NCBI GenBank assembly: GCA_021018815.1
Contig: JAITYX010000063.1
Location: 2,779,501-2,843,500, forward strand
Source: Talinum fruticosum
Taxonomy: Eukaryota; Streptophyta; Magnoliopsida; Caryophyllales; Talinaceae
DNA length: 64,000 nucleotides
Direction: 5' to 3'
Positions within the stretch are counted from its first letter, which is position 1. Every line of letters begins with the position of its first letter. The notes under the pieces were generated by a model that was not told the origin of the DNA, did not search any database, and saw only the letters and a program-made list of their open reading frames with translations. The position numbers were made by a program, and so were the translations under genes. Shown here in pieces: positions 1 to 11,839 of the stretch.

Positions 1-400
1 TCTAGTTAAACTTGGATTCCTTTTCATAGTATCTTATATTATGCTGATCTTGAATCGTTCATCTTGTCTTTGGCATATACATATGCTTTTTCTGCCAATG
101 TTTTCTGCTCTGCTGGATTTACTGAAGATATTCGCAATAGAAAGTTCTTAGTGGTTATAGCTGGACATATGTTCCCAACTATGAGCATCGGTGGTTACTG
201 ATACTCTGTATATTATAACTCGAATGATAAATGGTATCACCATTCTTAGGACAAATTATACTATCGAGTCTAATGCAATGTACATCTATTTTCTAGAAAA
301 CTTACCTTGTCGGAAAATGTGTACTCTGCTCTCGAGATTACAATATAAGAACCAGCACAGTCTGAGTGCAAAACTCTAATTGTTTGTAGTATCGGTGCAG

Positions 401-522
401 GCACACATATGGTGTTCTTCATGCTGAATGTGGTGGAAGTAATCGGAGTGGTCTTTACATTCAAACCATTTCTAGTAGAGAAGAAAAGAAGATCAAAGAC
501 ACAAAGTGAATTACACAACTAA
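401..522 (+). CDS. ZIFL: Last exon of a ZIFL-type MFS transporter (partial, tandem paralogue)
   Basis: This is the terminal exon of a second zinc-induced facilitator-like transporter; the rest of the gene lies left of the window. It follows a ...GTGCAG acceptor at 395-400 and encodes about 40 residues, including MVFFMLNVVEVIGV and FKPFLVE, then the stop TAA at 520-522. The same segment ends the complete ZIFL gene at 30904-31019 ([21 protein letters not shown]). The downstream bases also resemble that gene's 3' UTR, so the two genes are tandem duplicates. The C-terminal tail after LVE has diverged: basic KKRRSK here, acidic RDEDQ there. The preceding exon ([14 protein letters not shown] in the paralogue) is not visible in bases 1-400, so the last intron is at least 400 bp. 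Whether this copy is functional cannot be judged. Confidence 0.8.
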
Positions 523-1490
523 ACGTACAATTGTGATTTTACAGTGAACCGGTGGTTCCTTAGCCAACAATGTGCTATGTTATTTCATTTTTTGGGTTTA
601 ACTCAAGGCAAATCAACATTTAGGAAAAGAAGAAAAAAGAAAAAGAGAGAAGAAGAAATATTCGTTTTTTCATGTGCTATAATAATGAGAAACATCGTAT
701 TACATTTAAAAAATTATGTAATAAATAGTAAAACTGATCGGTTTTTACATTGTTTTATTATCACCTCTTAATGGATGTTTATATTTCTCTTTTTCTGTTT
801 TCTTTTTGTTTAATTGGGCATAGACATTACTGTCGATATCTTGCATTGATTTTCTCAACAACGTTTGTTTGAGTGGCATTTCTATGATCACAACATAAAG
901 ATGTAGTAGATGTAATAGGAGAGGGGCTACAGTGTTAGGTAGGCAGACCATTATCCTGATGTTACCATTACTATGGGTTGGAATGATACTATATATGAAA
1001 GCAGTACGGCATTACGGGTGACCCAGAATGCAGGGCAAAGTTTAACTTGAACATGGGTTTTCCCTCAAATTCTGCCTCTTGTATGTGGGTTTTTCGTATA
1101 AATTGTTTGTCATTTTCTGTCTCATATGTTGTTAAGTTGTCATATAATATTTTTTATTGGATGTGATTTCACCTGTTGTTGTCATAATTAGAAAAATCTC
1201 ATCCATATATGTGTTTTATTCAAATCTTAATTATCTATTATTTTTATAGTAAAAATTAAAATTATTTTTTAGCAACTAAAAAATATTTAGGAAGGAGTAT
1301 TAAATACTACCAAACACCACAACAATTAATTATATTATTTAAAAATTTTTTAAAATGTTTTATTTTTAAAATTAATTTTCGTAATTTAATAAAAATAAAA
1401 AAAATAAAAATGATTGTGAATGATTTAATACATATGTACAATTAGAATTGAAGGAAACTACGATAATTGTTGTGATTGTGGTACACTGAC
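523..1490. other. 3' flank of ZIFL paralogue and AT-rich intergenic DNA
   Basis: The first bases are the 3' UTR of the ZIFL paralogue. The rest is AT-rich with no coding pattern I can support. Confidence 0.5.
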
Positions 1491-2044
1491 TGTTAGGATC
1501 GAGAGCTCACTCACAAACAAAAAATAGAGACAAAAAAATAAACAAAATTGAGGCAAGAGATTTAATGTGGAAAACCCAAAATTGGGAAAAATCACGAACG
1601 ATGCACTAAAATTTCGATAACAATTACAAGAAATTTTCTCTGAAGTCTAACCTAACTTAACACTTTGCAGTATCTGCTACATAACCACAATGAAGGCTAA
1701 TACACTAATTTATAGCCTAAATTGAGCCTTAAAACGCATTAACACAACGCAAAATGAAAAAAAAAAACTGGCTGAAAACAAGCGAAAATGAGCAGCCATG
1801 CCTGGCACGAGCCGTGTCAATACACACGACCAGCTCGTGCCAGTTGCTGGTGAGGCTGCCCCTTGTTCCTTCGGTCTACACGTCCCGCTCTAGATGCCTT
1901 TTGGTCGTGCTCGTGGTTCCAACGTAATTTTTCGAGACAGAAACGTCCATTAGGCTCCACATACTCAACATTGACAACCACTATAACTTTTTGGTTTTTA
2001 TTCATATGTGTTTTCTTTTCTTTTCCTCTCTATCGTATATAACA
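1491..2044 (-). repeat. Possible Ty1/Copia-type LTR remnant
   Basis: The segment starts TGTTAGGATC and contains ATTTAATGTGGAAAACCC, the kind of sequence seen in reverse-oriented plant Copia LTRs. It also holds a short inverted repeat around CTGGCACGAG / CTCGTGCCAG near 1801-1843. The right boundary (..ATAACACA) is a guess and I found no target-site duplication. Confidence 0.3.
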
Positions 2045-3829
2045 CATTTTATACGACAGAGCCCCATCTTTAAAAATGTGACATATAATTAAAAAAGATT
2101 TTTTAATTGTGTTGTAACGGGAGCATGGTAAAATCAACTTCTTGAATTATAATTTTTAGATGTGTTGGGGTGTCTACTAACTAATAACTCATTTTAAGGC
2201 TATTTTTTTATTTGTCCAATGCAAGGAAGAAAAGAGCAAATATCTATTCAAGGATCAAAGAGTTCCAACATATATATGATCAAGGGGCAAGAGTGCTTGC
2301 ATATTGTAATGGCTAAGTAATCTATACCCAACTGTCCAAATGAAATTAAATAGAGGGGATATAATTGAAATGACGGAAGTTCAACATATACACATAATTC
2401 TAGCATTTAGGTTAACAATCAATAATGGTAGCAACCTTAAGGGAAGTGTGAAGAAAAAAAAAACAAACAAATTGGAGAGGAAAGGTAATAGCAATGGGCT
2501 GAACTCGGGAGGACAGAAAAAATGAGGAGAAATTGAGAGTGAGGAGAGGAGTGAGAAAAAAACTAAAATAATATATTTTTTTCTTTCTTTTTTATTTTTT
2601 AAAATAAATTAAATTTTTCAATAATTTGGTGTTGATAACTACAGAAAGGAATTTGAAGCAACTTCTATACCTATGTGACAATTTGAGCATTTCATAGGAG
2701 TTGCTACATTAAAAATAACCTTAAAGTGTAAATGCTTTTTTTGTTTTTTTTATTATAATAGGTAAATTAGATAAATATAACCTTCTTATAAGGGTTATAA
2801 CTAAAATATTATTTATCAAGAATGACGAGAGGATGCTTGAGGGACAATATCCCCAAATAGTTTGTGTAAAGCCCCCAATCATCATTATCAAATAATCCCT
2901 AATTAAATAGTATTAGGTAAGATCGCAATAAAAATTAATGATCGAATGCATTACCACCGTTCCAAAAATAGGATGACGTTAAATAAACAATAAGATGAAA
3001 CAAAGTTGCATGTCTATCCGATATGTTTAAGTTGGGTCCCAATAGGGGTAAATACTTACAATTCAAGTAGTTAAATCATATATTATATTTCTACAAGGTC
3101 CAAAATACAGTTTAGTGCCTTACATGCACATATTTTAATACAATACCATATATTTGTCTACCACAAGAAAGTACACAAAATTAATAATTTTCAAGGTCAA
3201 ACCCAATCCATTATTGAGGGTATAATCACTGTGAGTATCTAAATACTACCGAGTATCAACATACAATATGTCTAGCTGGGTTTTGCTTTTGTTTGGCTTG
3301 CTAAGCAAAAGAATGTTCATCAATGATTTCCATAAAAACAAACTCAACAAAATATTTTAAAGAAAGAGTCAAAACTCAATACAATTACTCATGCACAGTT
3401 AAAATGGCTTTGAATCATCTCAATTGAGCACACGCATTCCGATTCATTTTATTTCGAAATCAGATGGGAAAAATATAAGTCAAACTTTCTTGCGAGTTAT
3501 TATATGTAAGTGGGACCCCACTATATACCTTGGTCTTTGAGTAAGGTGCACACTTTACAGGTCACTCGAAAACCCGAGTCAAAGCCACGCGGGTAGAATC
3601 GAAGGGCGTAAACCCTAATAATTGGTAATTGGTAAAGCCACTTAAGTAGATGACAAACTTGATTTGGAAATAATTCATTGTTAGTTATATATACTACAAG
3701 AAATATTAAAATTTTGTAGAATATGTGAAGTTTTCGAAAAGTATATGCAATGAACGTACTGTAATTAAAAATATTTTTCCCCTTACGAAATATTAAATTA
3801 GTCGTTTGTGGACAACGAAGTGGTCTCGC
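2045..3829. other. Gene-less AT-rich stretch
   Basis: No gene or repeat family is recognised. A 114-codon open frame on the minus strand (3521-3865) lacks any recognisable domain and is treated as chance. Confidence 0.5.
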
Positions 3830-4199
3830 TATTGTTTTAAGTAGGTTTTTATTATTAATAAACATGACCTTTTGTTTCCATTTGACTTCTCGATCCTTTT
3901 ACCCTTATTTGTTGATCGGCATACGTTGCATGTACACTCCATTTTTTGTCTTGTAAATCCAAACTCATTGTTAATCACAACAAGAAAATTCCGGTTCTTG
4001 TTATGTCTTCGATCGTTAAAGCAAATAAATGGATGACCTTAACATTTCAATTATATTTCATTATTGTCTTATGAATTACGTAAACTTAAAAAAAAATCAT
4101 GTCTAATTTATGATAAATGTATAATACATCAAAATTGGAAACAAAAGGAAACTATATATATATTATTACTAATATAATATATACGTAAACAATTCTCTT

Positions 4200-4202
<3 letters not shown>

Positions 4203-4230
<28 letters not shown>
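4203..4230. repeat. (AT)n microsatellite
   Basis: A short uninterrupted AT dinucleotide run inside the CACTA relic. Confidence 0.9.
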
Positions 4231-4383
4231 GGGGTTTAAGGATGGAAGGGGAGAAAATATAAATGTCAAAATGTCAAAAATTAGAAAGGTATTTGGATAT
4301 AGGGATCTCCCCAAGTACTTGTCATAAAGATAAATTTGTTGAGAGAGTTGGTAAGAATAATTGTTTGACTTAACTCTCTCCTT

Positions 4384-4691
4384 TTGATAATAGTGAAAAT
4401 GAGTTACGTAACACTTCCCGCTAGTTACGAGAAATTGTGCCAACACTTCAATAGGGACCGTGTCGAGCAAGTCGTTGTTGCCAATTGCTGCCCGTTCCTC
4501 ATTGCGAAGATATTCTACTACCTTCGATTGATGATGCCATGGAACTGGATTTTGTACACTTTGATGAAGCTCATGCTCTCAAACAAGGCGTGTTGCGTTT
4601 CGATCGTGACCTCTTTGAAGCTTGGGTAGAGCACCACTTTGACCCATCTTGTAGAAATCCGGGCAAGCGATTCGCACTCATCGGCAAGTGA
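4384..4691 (+). pseudogene. Unidentified coding-like remnant inside the CACTA relic
   Basis: Two overlapping frames look more gene-like than their surroundings. One gives SYEKLCQHFNRDRVEQ near its start; the other, read about 100 bp later, gives DDAMELDFVHFDEAH and FEAWVEHHFDPS. A frameshift between them would yield one continuous segment. GC content is higher than in the flanks up to about 5030. The position inside a CACTA element suggests a decayed transposon-encoded or captured exon. I do not recognise the family, and the DUF4216 exon of the related 55.6-kb element is absent at this position. Confidence 0.3.
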
Positions 4692-5127
4692 CGCGGTGGG
4701 CGAGGCGCCACTTCAAGCATGGGGTCATTATGTCGTCCCCCTTGGAGAGCAGTGAATCGGTGGAGGGCCCTTTCTCTCGTTCTTTTCCGGTCCGAAGGAA
4801 CTTACCGAAGGAGAAGGGGAGGAACCTACCTAAGGAAAAGAAGAGGAACCTCCTTAAGAAGAAGTGAGGTTGTCCACCTCTACCCCCGCACGAACTCCAA
4901 GGAAGCAAACAAAGGACTTAAGCTCTCCAATGGCGGGCTAGAAGATCATCATTCGATGAGGGTGAAAAAGACTAAGCTCCTGAATGTTACCTTCGTCCCT
5001 GATTTTCTCATTGTATTTTCTAACAGCTGAGACAGCTTTGTCTTGGAGGAGTAATGAGCTCACTCTTGACAGGTTCGTGGGCGAGATCATTGAGTTTTTA
5101 CGTTATTCACCTCTTTGTATATTTCTT

Positions 5128-5585
<458 letters not shown>

Positions 5586-6152
5586 CACTACTAGAAAACT
5601 GCAAATTTGCGACGGAAATAGCGACGGAATTTCGGCATTAGCGACGGAATCGGCGACGGAACTCTTCCGTCGCTGAAAAGCTGAGTCGCTAAATATCGGC
5701 GACGGGCACCATTTCCGTAGCTGATGGAAATCAGCGACGGAACGACATTCCGTCGCTGAATTAGCGACGGAATATGGGGGTCCGTCGCTGATTGAGTACA
5801 GATCCGTCGCCGATCCGTCGTTGTTCCGTCGTTGTTCCATCAAAAATTCTAAATATTGTTTTCTAATTATTCATTACCCTAGTATAGAAAATTGTGAATG
5901 GATATACAAATCCACCATTCACATATGTGACACTTACATTTGGCATTTACATATGCCGGCCACAAAAATTCATCAAAGTTGGATATACAAATCCAACTTA
6001 CATGTTCAACATCATCAACAACCATAACATACTTAAAACAAATTCACAAGTTCAACACAACAAACAAGCAATAACTCACAAGAAACCTCAAACACATTTA
6101 AATAGTTCGCAAAGTGGTGATCACTAATATATACAAAAGTTCACATTTGAAT

Positions 6153-6255
6153 TCACTCATACTCATCCTCATCCTCATCCTCATCCTCATCCTCATCCTC
6201 TTGTGGTTGTGGTGGTCGACGGTGAGATCCGGATGCTTGCCGAGACTGCAGAAAT
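6153..6255 (-). pseudogene. Remnant C-terminal exon of a CACTA-associated protein (putative)
   Basis: Read on the minus strand, this gives MNEFLQSRQASGSHRR, then PPQPQ, then an acidic (ED)n run ending EYE and a TGA at 6153-6155. A glutamine-rich segment followed by an acidic tail is compatible with the end of a Ptta/En/Spm-type transposase-associated protein. No upstream coding sequence could be followed, so the identity is inferred mainly from its place inside a CACTA element. Confidence 0.35.
6163..6200. repeat. (CATCCT)n hexanucleotide repeat
   Basis: About six CATCCT units in tandem. On the minus strand they encode the alternating Glu-Asp run of the overlapping remnant exon. Confidence 0.85.
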
Positions 6256-7324
6256 TCGTTCATACGTTACATGATATGGACCTTTGAGCCAATTTACATA
6301 ACATGTGATCATCAAGTTGACAATTATATGAAAGGTTTGGTTGAATAATAAGAGAGGGCAGAGGTTCATCCAGGCCTCGGTTGGCTAATGTTTTAAATGT
6401 TGAAAGGGAACTAAATGGAACCATATAAACTGTCTATTTCAAACAAATAAAAAAAATAGAAAAAATTGTTTTAGATGATCATTTTTTGCCCTTTTGGCTT
6501 GGTTAAGGCCAATACCTATTCCCCTTTTGCTTTCTCTTCCTAGCTACTATTATTTTCTTGTATACACATTAGAATAATGGAAAGTTATTGATTTATGTCG
6601 ATAAGGTCAGTTAGCCACTTATTCATATATATGTATATATGGTTCTTTTTACCCGATTAATTAGAAAAGTCGTAGATTGTAATAAGTTTCGGATAAGTAA
6701 TATAATAAAATATAAACCGATATACTAAAGATCAGTCAATTCCAACTAAAATCATTAAAGAAAAGTGACATAAAAGCAATGAAATATTCCCCAAGATGGG
6801 ACAAAAGTGCATATGGTAGTACAAGGAATTTGTTAATTAACTTTCTAAATTCGAGAAAGTGGATTGAGTATCATTTTCATTCATTTCTATTATACCAATC
6901 ATTAAGTGATAATCTTGGTCATTAGAAAGACAAAAAGCCTTATCATTATGACAATAATCATTCAACAAAACGTTCTTCAAAGTTCCAAAAGAGTTGGCAT
7001 GTCTTTAAGACAATGTATATTTCAAAATTTATTACTATAATGACACTTATCCATTAATCAAGTTATTTATCTCTTATAGCAGTCCTTATGTCAACAAATC
7101 AAGACCAAACAAGGCCCATTCTAACACATTGTGTATGTAAAAAAAGAATAAGTTCACACCTAATTAGCATAAATAAACTCATATACATATAATTAAACTT
7201 ATCATACAAGTAAAGCAATCATACCTATAAGCATACCTATAAGCATACCTAATTAGCGTGAACAACCTCACACAAATAAATAACAAACAATTACACATAT
7301 ATAAATCACAAAAACCATTTCCCT
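6256..7324. other. Interior of the CACTA element, no gene
   Basis: AT-rich filler between the acidic remnant and the tandem repeats. No conserved coding sequence was seen. Confidence 0.5.
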
Positions 7325-7870
7325 CAACTTCAACAATAATGTCCAACAAATCCAACATAATTGCACATTTTTCTATTCAAATTCATCCACAATCAACATT
7401 AATTTCCACCAAATTACATATATTCGTCAATTTCAACTTACATTTTTTAAAACCCTAAATTTCACTTCAATAACATTTACTCCATAAACAACACAATTGC
7501 ACACTTTTCTATTCAAATTCATCCACAAACAACATTAATTTCCACTAAATTACATATATTCGTCAATTTCAAGTGACAATGTTCAAAACCCTAAATTTAA
7601 CTTCCATAACATTTACTCCATAACCAACATAATTGCACATTTTTCTTCTCAAATTCATTCACAAACAACATTAATTCCCACCAAAGTACATATATTCGTC
7701 AATTTCAAGTTACATTTTTTAAAACCCTAAATTTAACTTCAATAACATTTACTCCATAAACAACACAATTTCACATTTTTCTTCTCAAATTCATTCACAA
7801 ACAACATTAATTTCCAACAAATTACATATATTCATCAATTTCAACTTCAATTTTGTAAAACCATAAATCT
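7325..7870. repeat. Tandem 136-bp minisatellite, about four copies
   Basis: The landmark TTGCACA (last copy TTTCACA) recurs at 7361, 7497, 7633 and 7769, exactly 136 bp apart. Each unit contains CATTAATTTCC, ACATATATTCGTCAATTTCA and AAAACCCTAAATTT with few differences. The strand is strongly depleted in G, so small open frames across it are artefacts. Confidence 0.9.
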
Positions 7871-7899
7871 ACAAAAATCAACACAAGCATACCTCAAAT

Positions 7900-8190
7900 T
7901 ATGGGCGGCACCGGCGGCGGCACAGCGGCGACGGCGAAGGTCAGCGTGTGGCGGCAGCGGCGGCGGCACGAGCGGCGACGGCGAAGGTCGGCGTGTGGCG
8001 GCAGCAGCGGCGGCGTCCTCCACCCGGGAGGCGAGCGGCGGTGCGGGGTCGGGCGAAACCAAGCCGAACGGTGGTTATTCGGCGTTGGTGGTCCTCAACC
8101 GGCGGCGGAAGGGCGGCGGCCGGCTGCAGCGGCGGGCATAGTCGCCGGCGGTGGTGGCTGTTGGCGGTGGTGAATCGGCGGGCGTAGTCG
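7900..8190. other. GC-rich GGC/GCG block inside the CACTA element
   Basis: This is an abrupt GC-rich island in AT-rich surroundings, dominated by GGCGGC, GGCGACGGCGAAGG and similar triplets, with a partial internal duplication (GCGGCGACGGCGAAGGTC near 7924 and 7972). Frames are open on both strands because of composition. It could be a captured gene fragment (5' UTR/first exon type) or simple-sequence expansion. Confidence 0.6.
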
Positions 8191-9182
8191 CACTCGCTCT
8201 CGCTCGCTCTCGCTCTCTCGTTTGCGCGGATAAATCCCGAACCGGCCGAACCCGGTTCCGGATTTATGTGTAATTAGCGACAGAATCTTCCGTCGCTAAT
8301 CCGTCGCTAATTACAAATTTGTAATTAGCGACGGACCGTCGCTAATTAGTAAAGTGAAATTTTTTTTCGCTGGAGTTTTGTAATGTCCACTAGCCGACGG
8401 CTAAGCGACTGAATATTCCGTCGCTAACAAAATCGCCGACGGAATATTCCGTCACTAATCCGTCATCGACCCCAAAATAGCGACGGACGTCATTTTCCGT
8501 CGCTAATTCCGTCGGTGGATGAACCAGGTGGCATTTTGTATCGTTGTCCGTCGCCGATTCCGTCGCTATCGGGCGACGGAGTTGTTCCGTCGCTCATTTC
8601 CGTCGCTATTTTATAGTTTTGTAGTAGTGTTTTTACATAAATAATGAAAGAGTACCCTTTGTATTATAAATTCACATCATTGTAATATATTCATTGGTGG
8701 AACTTATTGTGAAAATTTATGCAATTGTATTATCGAACTTATTCAATGGAACTTGTTGTGGTTATAATAAGTAGGAAATTTTTGTATATATTTGGAAAAT
8801 TACTACTGTTGGTTGTTGTTGTGTAAGTTGTGATGTATTTTATATTTTATTTTATACAAGGGGTACGGAAAAACAAAAAACTATAAAAAAGAACTTCGAG
8901 CCTATCATGGCGGTTCTTACATTAGAATCGTCGTCATATGCCCTCGCCTAAACAATTTTTGTGCGGGACGTATGACAACGGTTTTAGTATAAGAACCATC
9001 GTCATAGTTAACTATATAACGACGGTTCTTACATCTGAATTGTAGTCATAAGTTATCTTTAACTACGGTTTTTGAACTGTAGTAAAAGATGTTACATACA
9101 ATGACGACCACATACACTACGCGAGTTAACCATAGTTAAATGTCGTTTTTAATCGTATTCAAAAGTGGTTCCTGTAGTAGTG

Positions 9183-10272
9183 CTCGAACCACGAATTTTT
9201 CTATTTCCCCAAACTCTTAACCATAAATACTTCTATTTCTCTAAGCTCTAACCAAATTTGGATATCTATTTTGATAATTAGATAAATGAGTACACCCCAA
9301 CATCACCTCATCAAAATAAACAACTTTGGATACAAATTTATCTTTATGACAAGTTTTTGGGGATGACCCTATATCCAAATTATCTTTCTATTTCTCTAAA
9401 CCTTAGACAAATTTGGATACACTCTTTTGATTTACCATTCTAACTATCATTCTATTTCCCTATATTAGTTAAATCCTAAACTCCTAAACCCTTTTCTCAA
9501 AATCTCAAATATTTCACGAATTTCCAACTTAACAAACTAAACAAATGTTACCCATATTCTCAATAAATGATTCAACATTTCAACAATCTCAAATATTACC
9601 CACATTCTCAACATTCACATAATTATCGTAAATACATTCAACATTCAACAATCTAAATTTTGTGAACTTAAAGTGAAAAATAAGAGAGGATGGAGATACA
9701 AGAAGAACAACGACAATGGCCCGAGTGAGCGGGAGGCTAGATGGCGAAACACAACGACAGCGACTCGACGACGGATACAAATCGAGAGAGGACAGCTACA
9801 CCTAAAATAGACAAGAAGAAAGAGTGAGTGAAAGGAAAGAGGTAAGAAGAGCTACAATGGCGAGGATAGCTTACCGGTGACAAGTATTAGACCGAGCGGA
9901 TCTAGATCTAAGGTAGTGGTGGACGAGAGGAACCGTGGAGAGCAATAAGACCGAGAGTATAGAGCAGACGAAGTGGGCATAGAAAACAACAGTACCAATT
10001 CTCGGGTTGTTAGATCTATTTGGAGACATATTTGATAACGGTTCAATGGAAGAACGGTCATCAAATGTAACCTATGACTACGGTTCTTTCAAAGAATCGG
10101 AGTCAAAAGGTGACAGCTCAACCTATGACAACGGTTCATTGAAAGAACCATCATCATAGGTGTTATACAAGGCCGCTTATTGACAAAAATGTCACCGTCT
10201 CATTTTTATGACGGTTTGTCCTTTTAACCATCGTAAATCGACCGTAATAAAAATTCATATCTCGTAGTAGTG
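9183..10272 (+). mobile_element. Right-hand end of a CACTA element
   Basis: This segment aligns by eye with 58505-59575 of the complete element: shared TTTTTCTATTTCCCCAAA, CATCACCTCATCAAAATAAA and AAGTGAAAAATAAGAGAGGA. It ends in subterminal AACGGTTC/GAAAGAACC motifs and the terminus TATCTCGTAGTAGTG at 10272. It begins immediately after the opposite-facing terminus at 9182, so a left half is missing or rearranged. Confidence 0.75.
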
Positions 10273-10293
10273 TATTATTTTTATCAAGAGATT

Positions 10294-10890
10294 CTATCGT
10301 ATTTTTGGAAGTTTAAAACATTGAATAGTGTGGGCTGGGAGAGATTCTCGATTTGATTGTATTAAGATCACTCTTCCTGCTTTGGATAAGGTATTGGCTT
10401 TCCAAACGCCGAGGTTACTATTTGCTTTCAATAATAGGAGAAAACAATAGGATTTTCTTTTTCCTTGTATAACCGAGCAACCCAAGTACTTAACAAGAGA
10501 TTCGACAATAGGAATGTGGAATATAGGTGGAGCTACTTCCTTATCCCTTCGGTGGCATTAGAGGAGAAAATCATGGATGATTTGTGAAAATAGATCTATT
10601 GACCGGAAGACACACAAAATTCATTCATGATTTTTTTTTAAAATAACAGAAAGATTGAGTTTTTTTATAAAAAGCATGTTGTCATGAGCCAAAAAAAAGG
10701 TAGGAATCAAATTTTCTTTGGCACAAAGCTTAACTCCAATTCCATATCTCTTGTTCAGTGCACCTTGAATAAGTTTAGAAAGGACTTCCACACAAATAAG
10801 AAATACATAAGGTGAAAGCGACTCACCTTGTCTAAGTCCTCTTTGGATTAAAAACTGACAAGGTTGGTCATTGATAAGAGTCAAATAAGA
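10294..10890 (-). pseudogene. LINE reverse transcriptase fragment
   Basis: Minus-strand reading gives the RT block RGLRQGESLSPYVFLIC, then a decayed catalytic box (AHDN in place of the usual FADD). Further downstream comes KANTLSKAGRVILIQS and AHTIQCFKLPK, a segment typical after the RT palm in plant L1-type LINEs. Frameshifts separate the blocks, the catalytic Asp pair is damaged and no ORF1 is nearby. It is a dead fragment. Confidence 0.85.
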
Positions 10891-10891
10891 A

Positions 10892-11053
10892 CCAAGTGAG
10901 TGTTAATCTAGTGGTAAGCACTCCACACTTTCATCCGAACCTTGGTGGAGATAATTTCCTTACTAAGTATGCAAGAAGTTGGGATATGTTGTGTACTTAG
11001 GCTTGAGTTTTGAGTCCGAGTTTGGTATCCTTAAGTTTGGGATATGCCAATTT
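10892..11053 (+). mobile_element. tRNA-derived SINE, degraded copy
   Basis: Similar to the better-preserved SINE at 60475-60715: CCAAGTGAGTGTTAATCTAG, AGTGGTAAGCACTCCACAC, AAGAAGTTGGGATATGTTG and TTGGTATCCTTA occur in the same order. The B box is degraded (CCGAACCTTGG) and no poly(A) tail or TSD is evident. Confidence 0.7.
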
Positions 11054-11415
11054 ACTTTTTATATTTTTAAATTTATTCATAAAATCATGGGCAAGTTGTA
11101 TATTATCATGAATTTATCTTCCTAATACAAAAACATTTGGAAATGGTGAGATTAAACTCTTTAAGCATGGGCAAAACCAGTTAGCTAAAATTTTTGCAAT
11201 GAATTTGTAGATAAAATACGTGTACTCTCAATTTGTATTTCATTCAAATTTGTCCTCTCAGTACTTGTAATCAATGTAAGGTAAGAGAGCGGAGAATTCT
11301 CTAATGCTTTAGTGTAAGTAAAAAATGTTTGTAAATCTTACAGTGCTATCTCTCATCAAGATGTGAAATTTTTAAGAGAATTTGAGAAAAATATTAAAGA
11401 ACTAGTGATTGTTCT

Positions 11416-11839
11416 TGTTAAATTTGGGCCTTAATTCAACCGAACAATGCATACAAAGTGCAGGAGATTCCATCCCAAAATCAATTGATAATGGGAGGAA
11501 GCAACTCACGAGCTTATAAACATGCTTAGCTCTCTTAATTTATCAATGTGGGACTTGCCCACTTCAATAACTCCAACACGCCCCACACGTATGGGCCACT
11601 GATAAGGCCTTACACATGGCATGATTTGATGGGTGCCGGTGGCAAAGTAGAAATGAACAACTTTGGCTCTAATACCATGTTAAATTTAGGCATTAATTCA
11701 ACCGAAGCAATGCATATAAGCTTATAAGGTTCCATCGCAAAACTAATTACTAATAAAAAAATAACTCACAAATTTATAAACGTGCTTAAGATTTCTTAAT
11801 TTGTTAATGTATAACTTCCTCACTTTAGTAACTCCAACA
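11416..11839 (-). mobile_element. TRIM (terminal-repeat retrotransposon in miniature)
   Basis: Two similar direct repeats, 11416-11578 (163 bp) and 11678-11839 (162 bp), both start TGTTAAATTT and end ACTCCAACA. They flank only 99 bp. Immediately beside the right repeat, GGCTCTAATACCA is the reverse complement of TGGTATTAGAGCC, a primer-binding site matching the initiator tRNA-Met 3' end with one change. Next to the left repeat, CGCCCCACAC reads on the minus strand as a purine-rich GTGTGGGGCG. The element therefore reads right to left, encodes nothing and is at least mildly diverged. A clean 5-bp TSD was not found. Confidence 0.85.

Larger units (their letters stand above)
5586..8629. mobile_element. 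Complete non-autonomous CACTA (En/Spm) transposon
   Basis: The element starts CACTACTAGAAAACTGCAAA and ends ATAGTTTTGTAGTAGTG, whose reverse complement starts CACTACTACAAAACTAT. Imperfect terminal inverted repeats extend about 45 bp. It is flanked by TTT at 5583-5585 and 8630-8632, the 3-bp target-site duplication typical of CACTA elements. Both subterminal zones (about 5605-5840 and 8275-8605) are packed with GCGACGGA / TCCGTCGC motifs in both orientations, expected binding sites for a TNPA-type protein. At 3,044 bp with no intact transposase, it must be mobilised in trans if at all. It carries an acidic coding tail (6153), a 136-bp tandem repeat (7325) and a GC-rich block (7900). Confidence 0.93.

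Noticed and set aside
3521..3865. 114-codon minus-strand frame
   Set aside because: No recognisable domain, AT-rich codon pattern and overlap with the CACTA relic edge; most likely chance.
7847..8187. Gly/Arg/Ala-rich open frames on both strands
   Set aside because: GGC/GCG repetition keeps frames open; no start context, splice structure or known domain.
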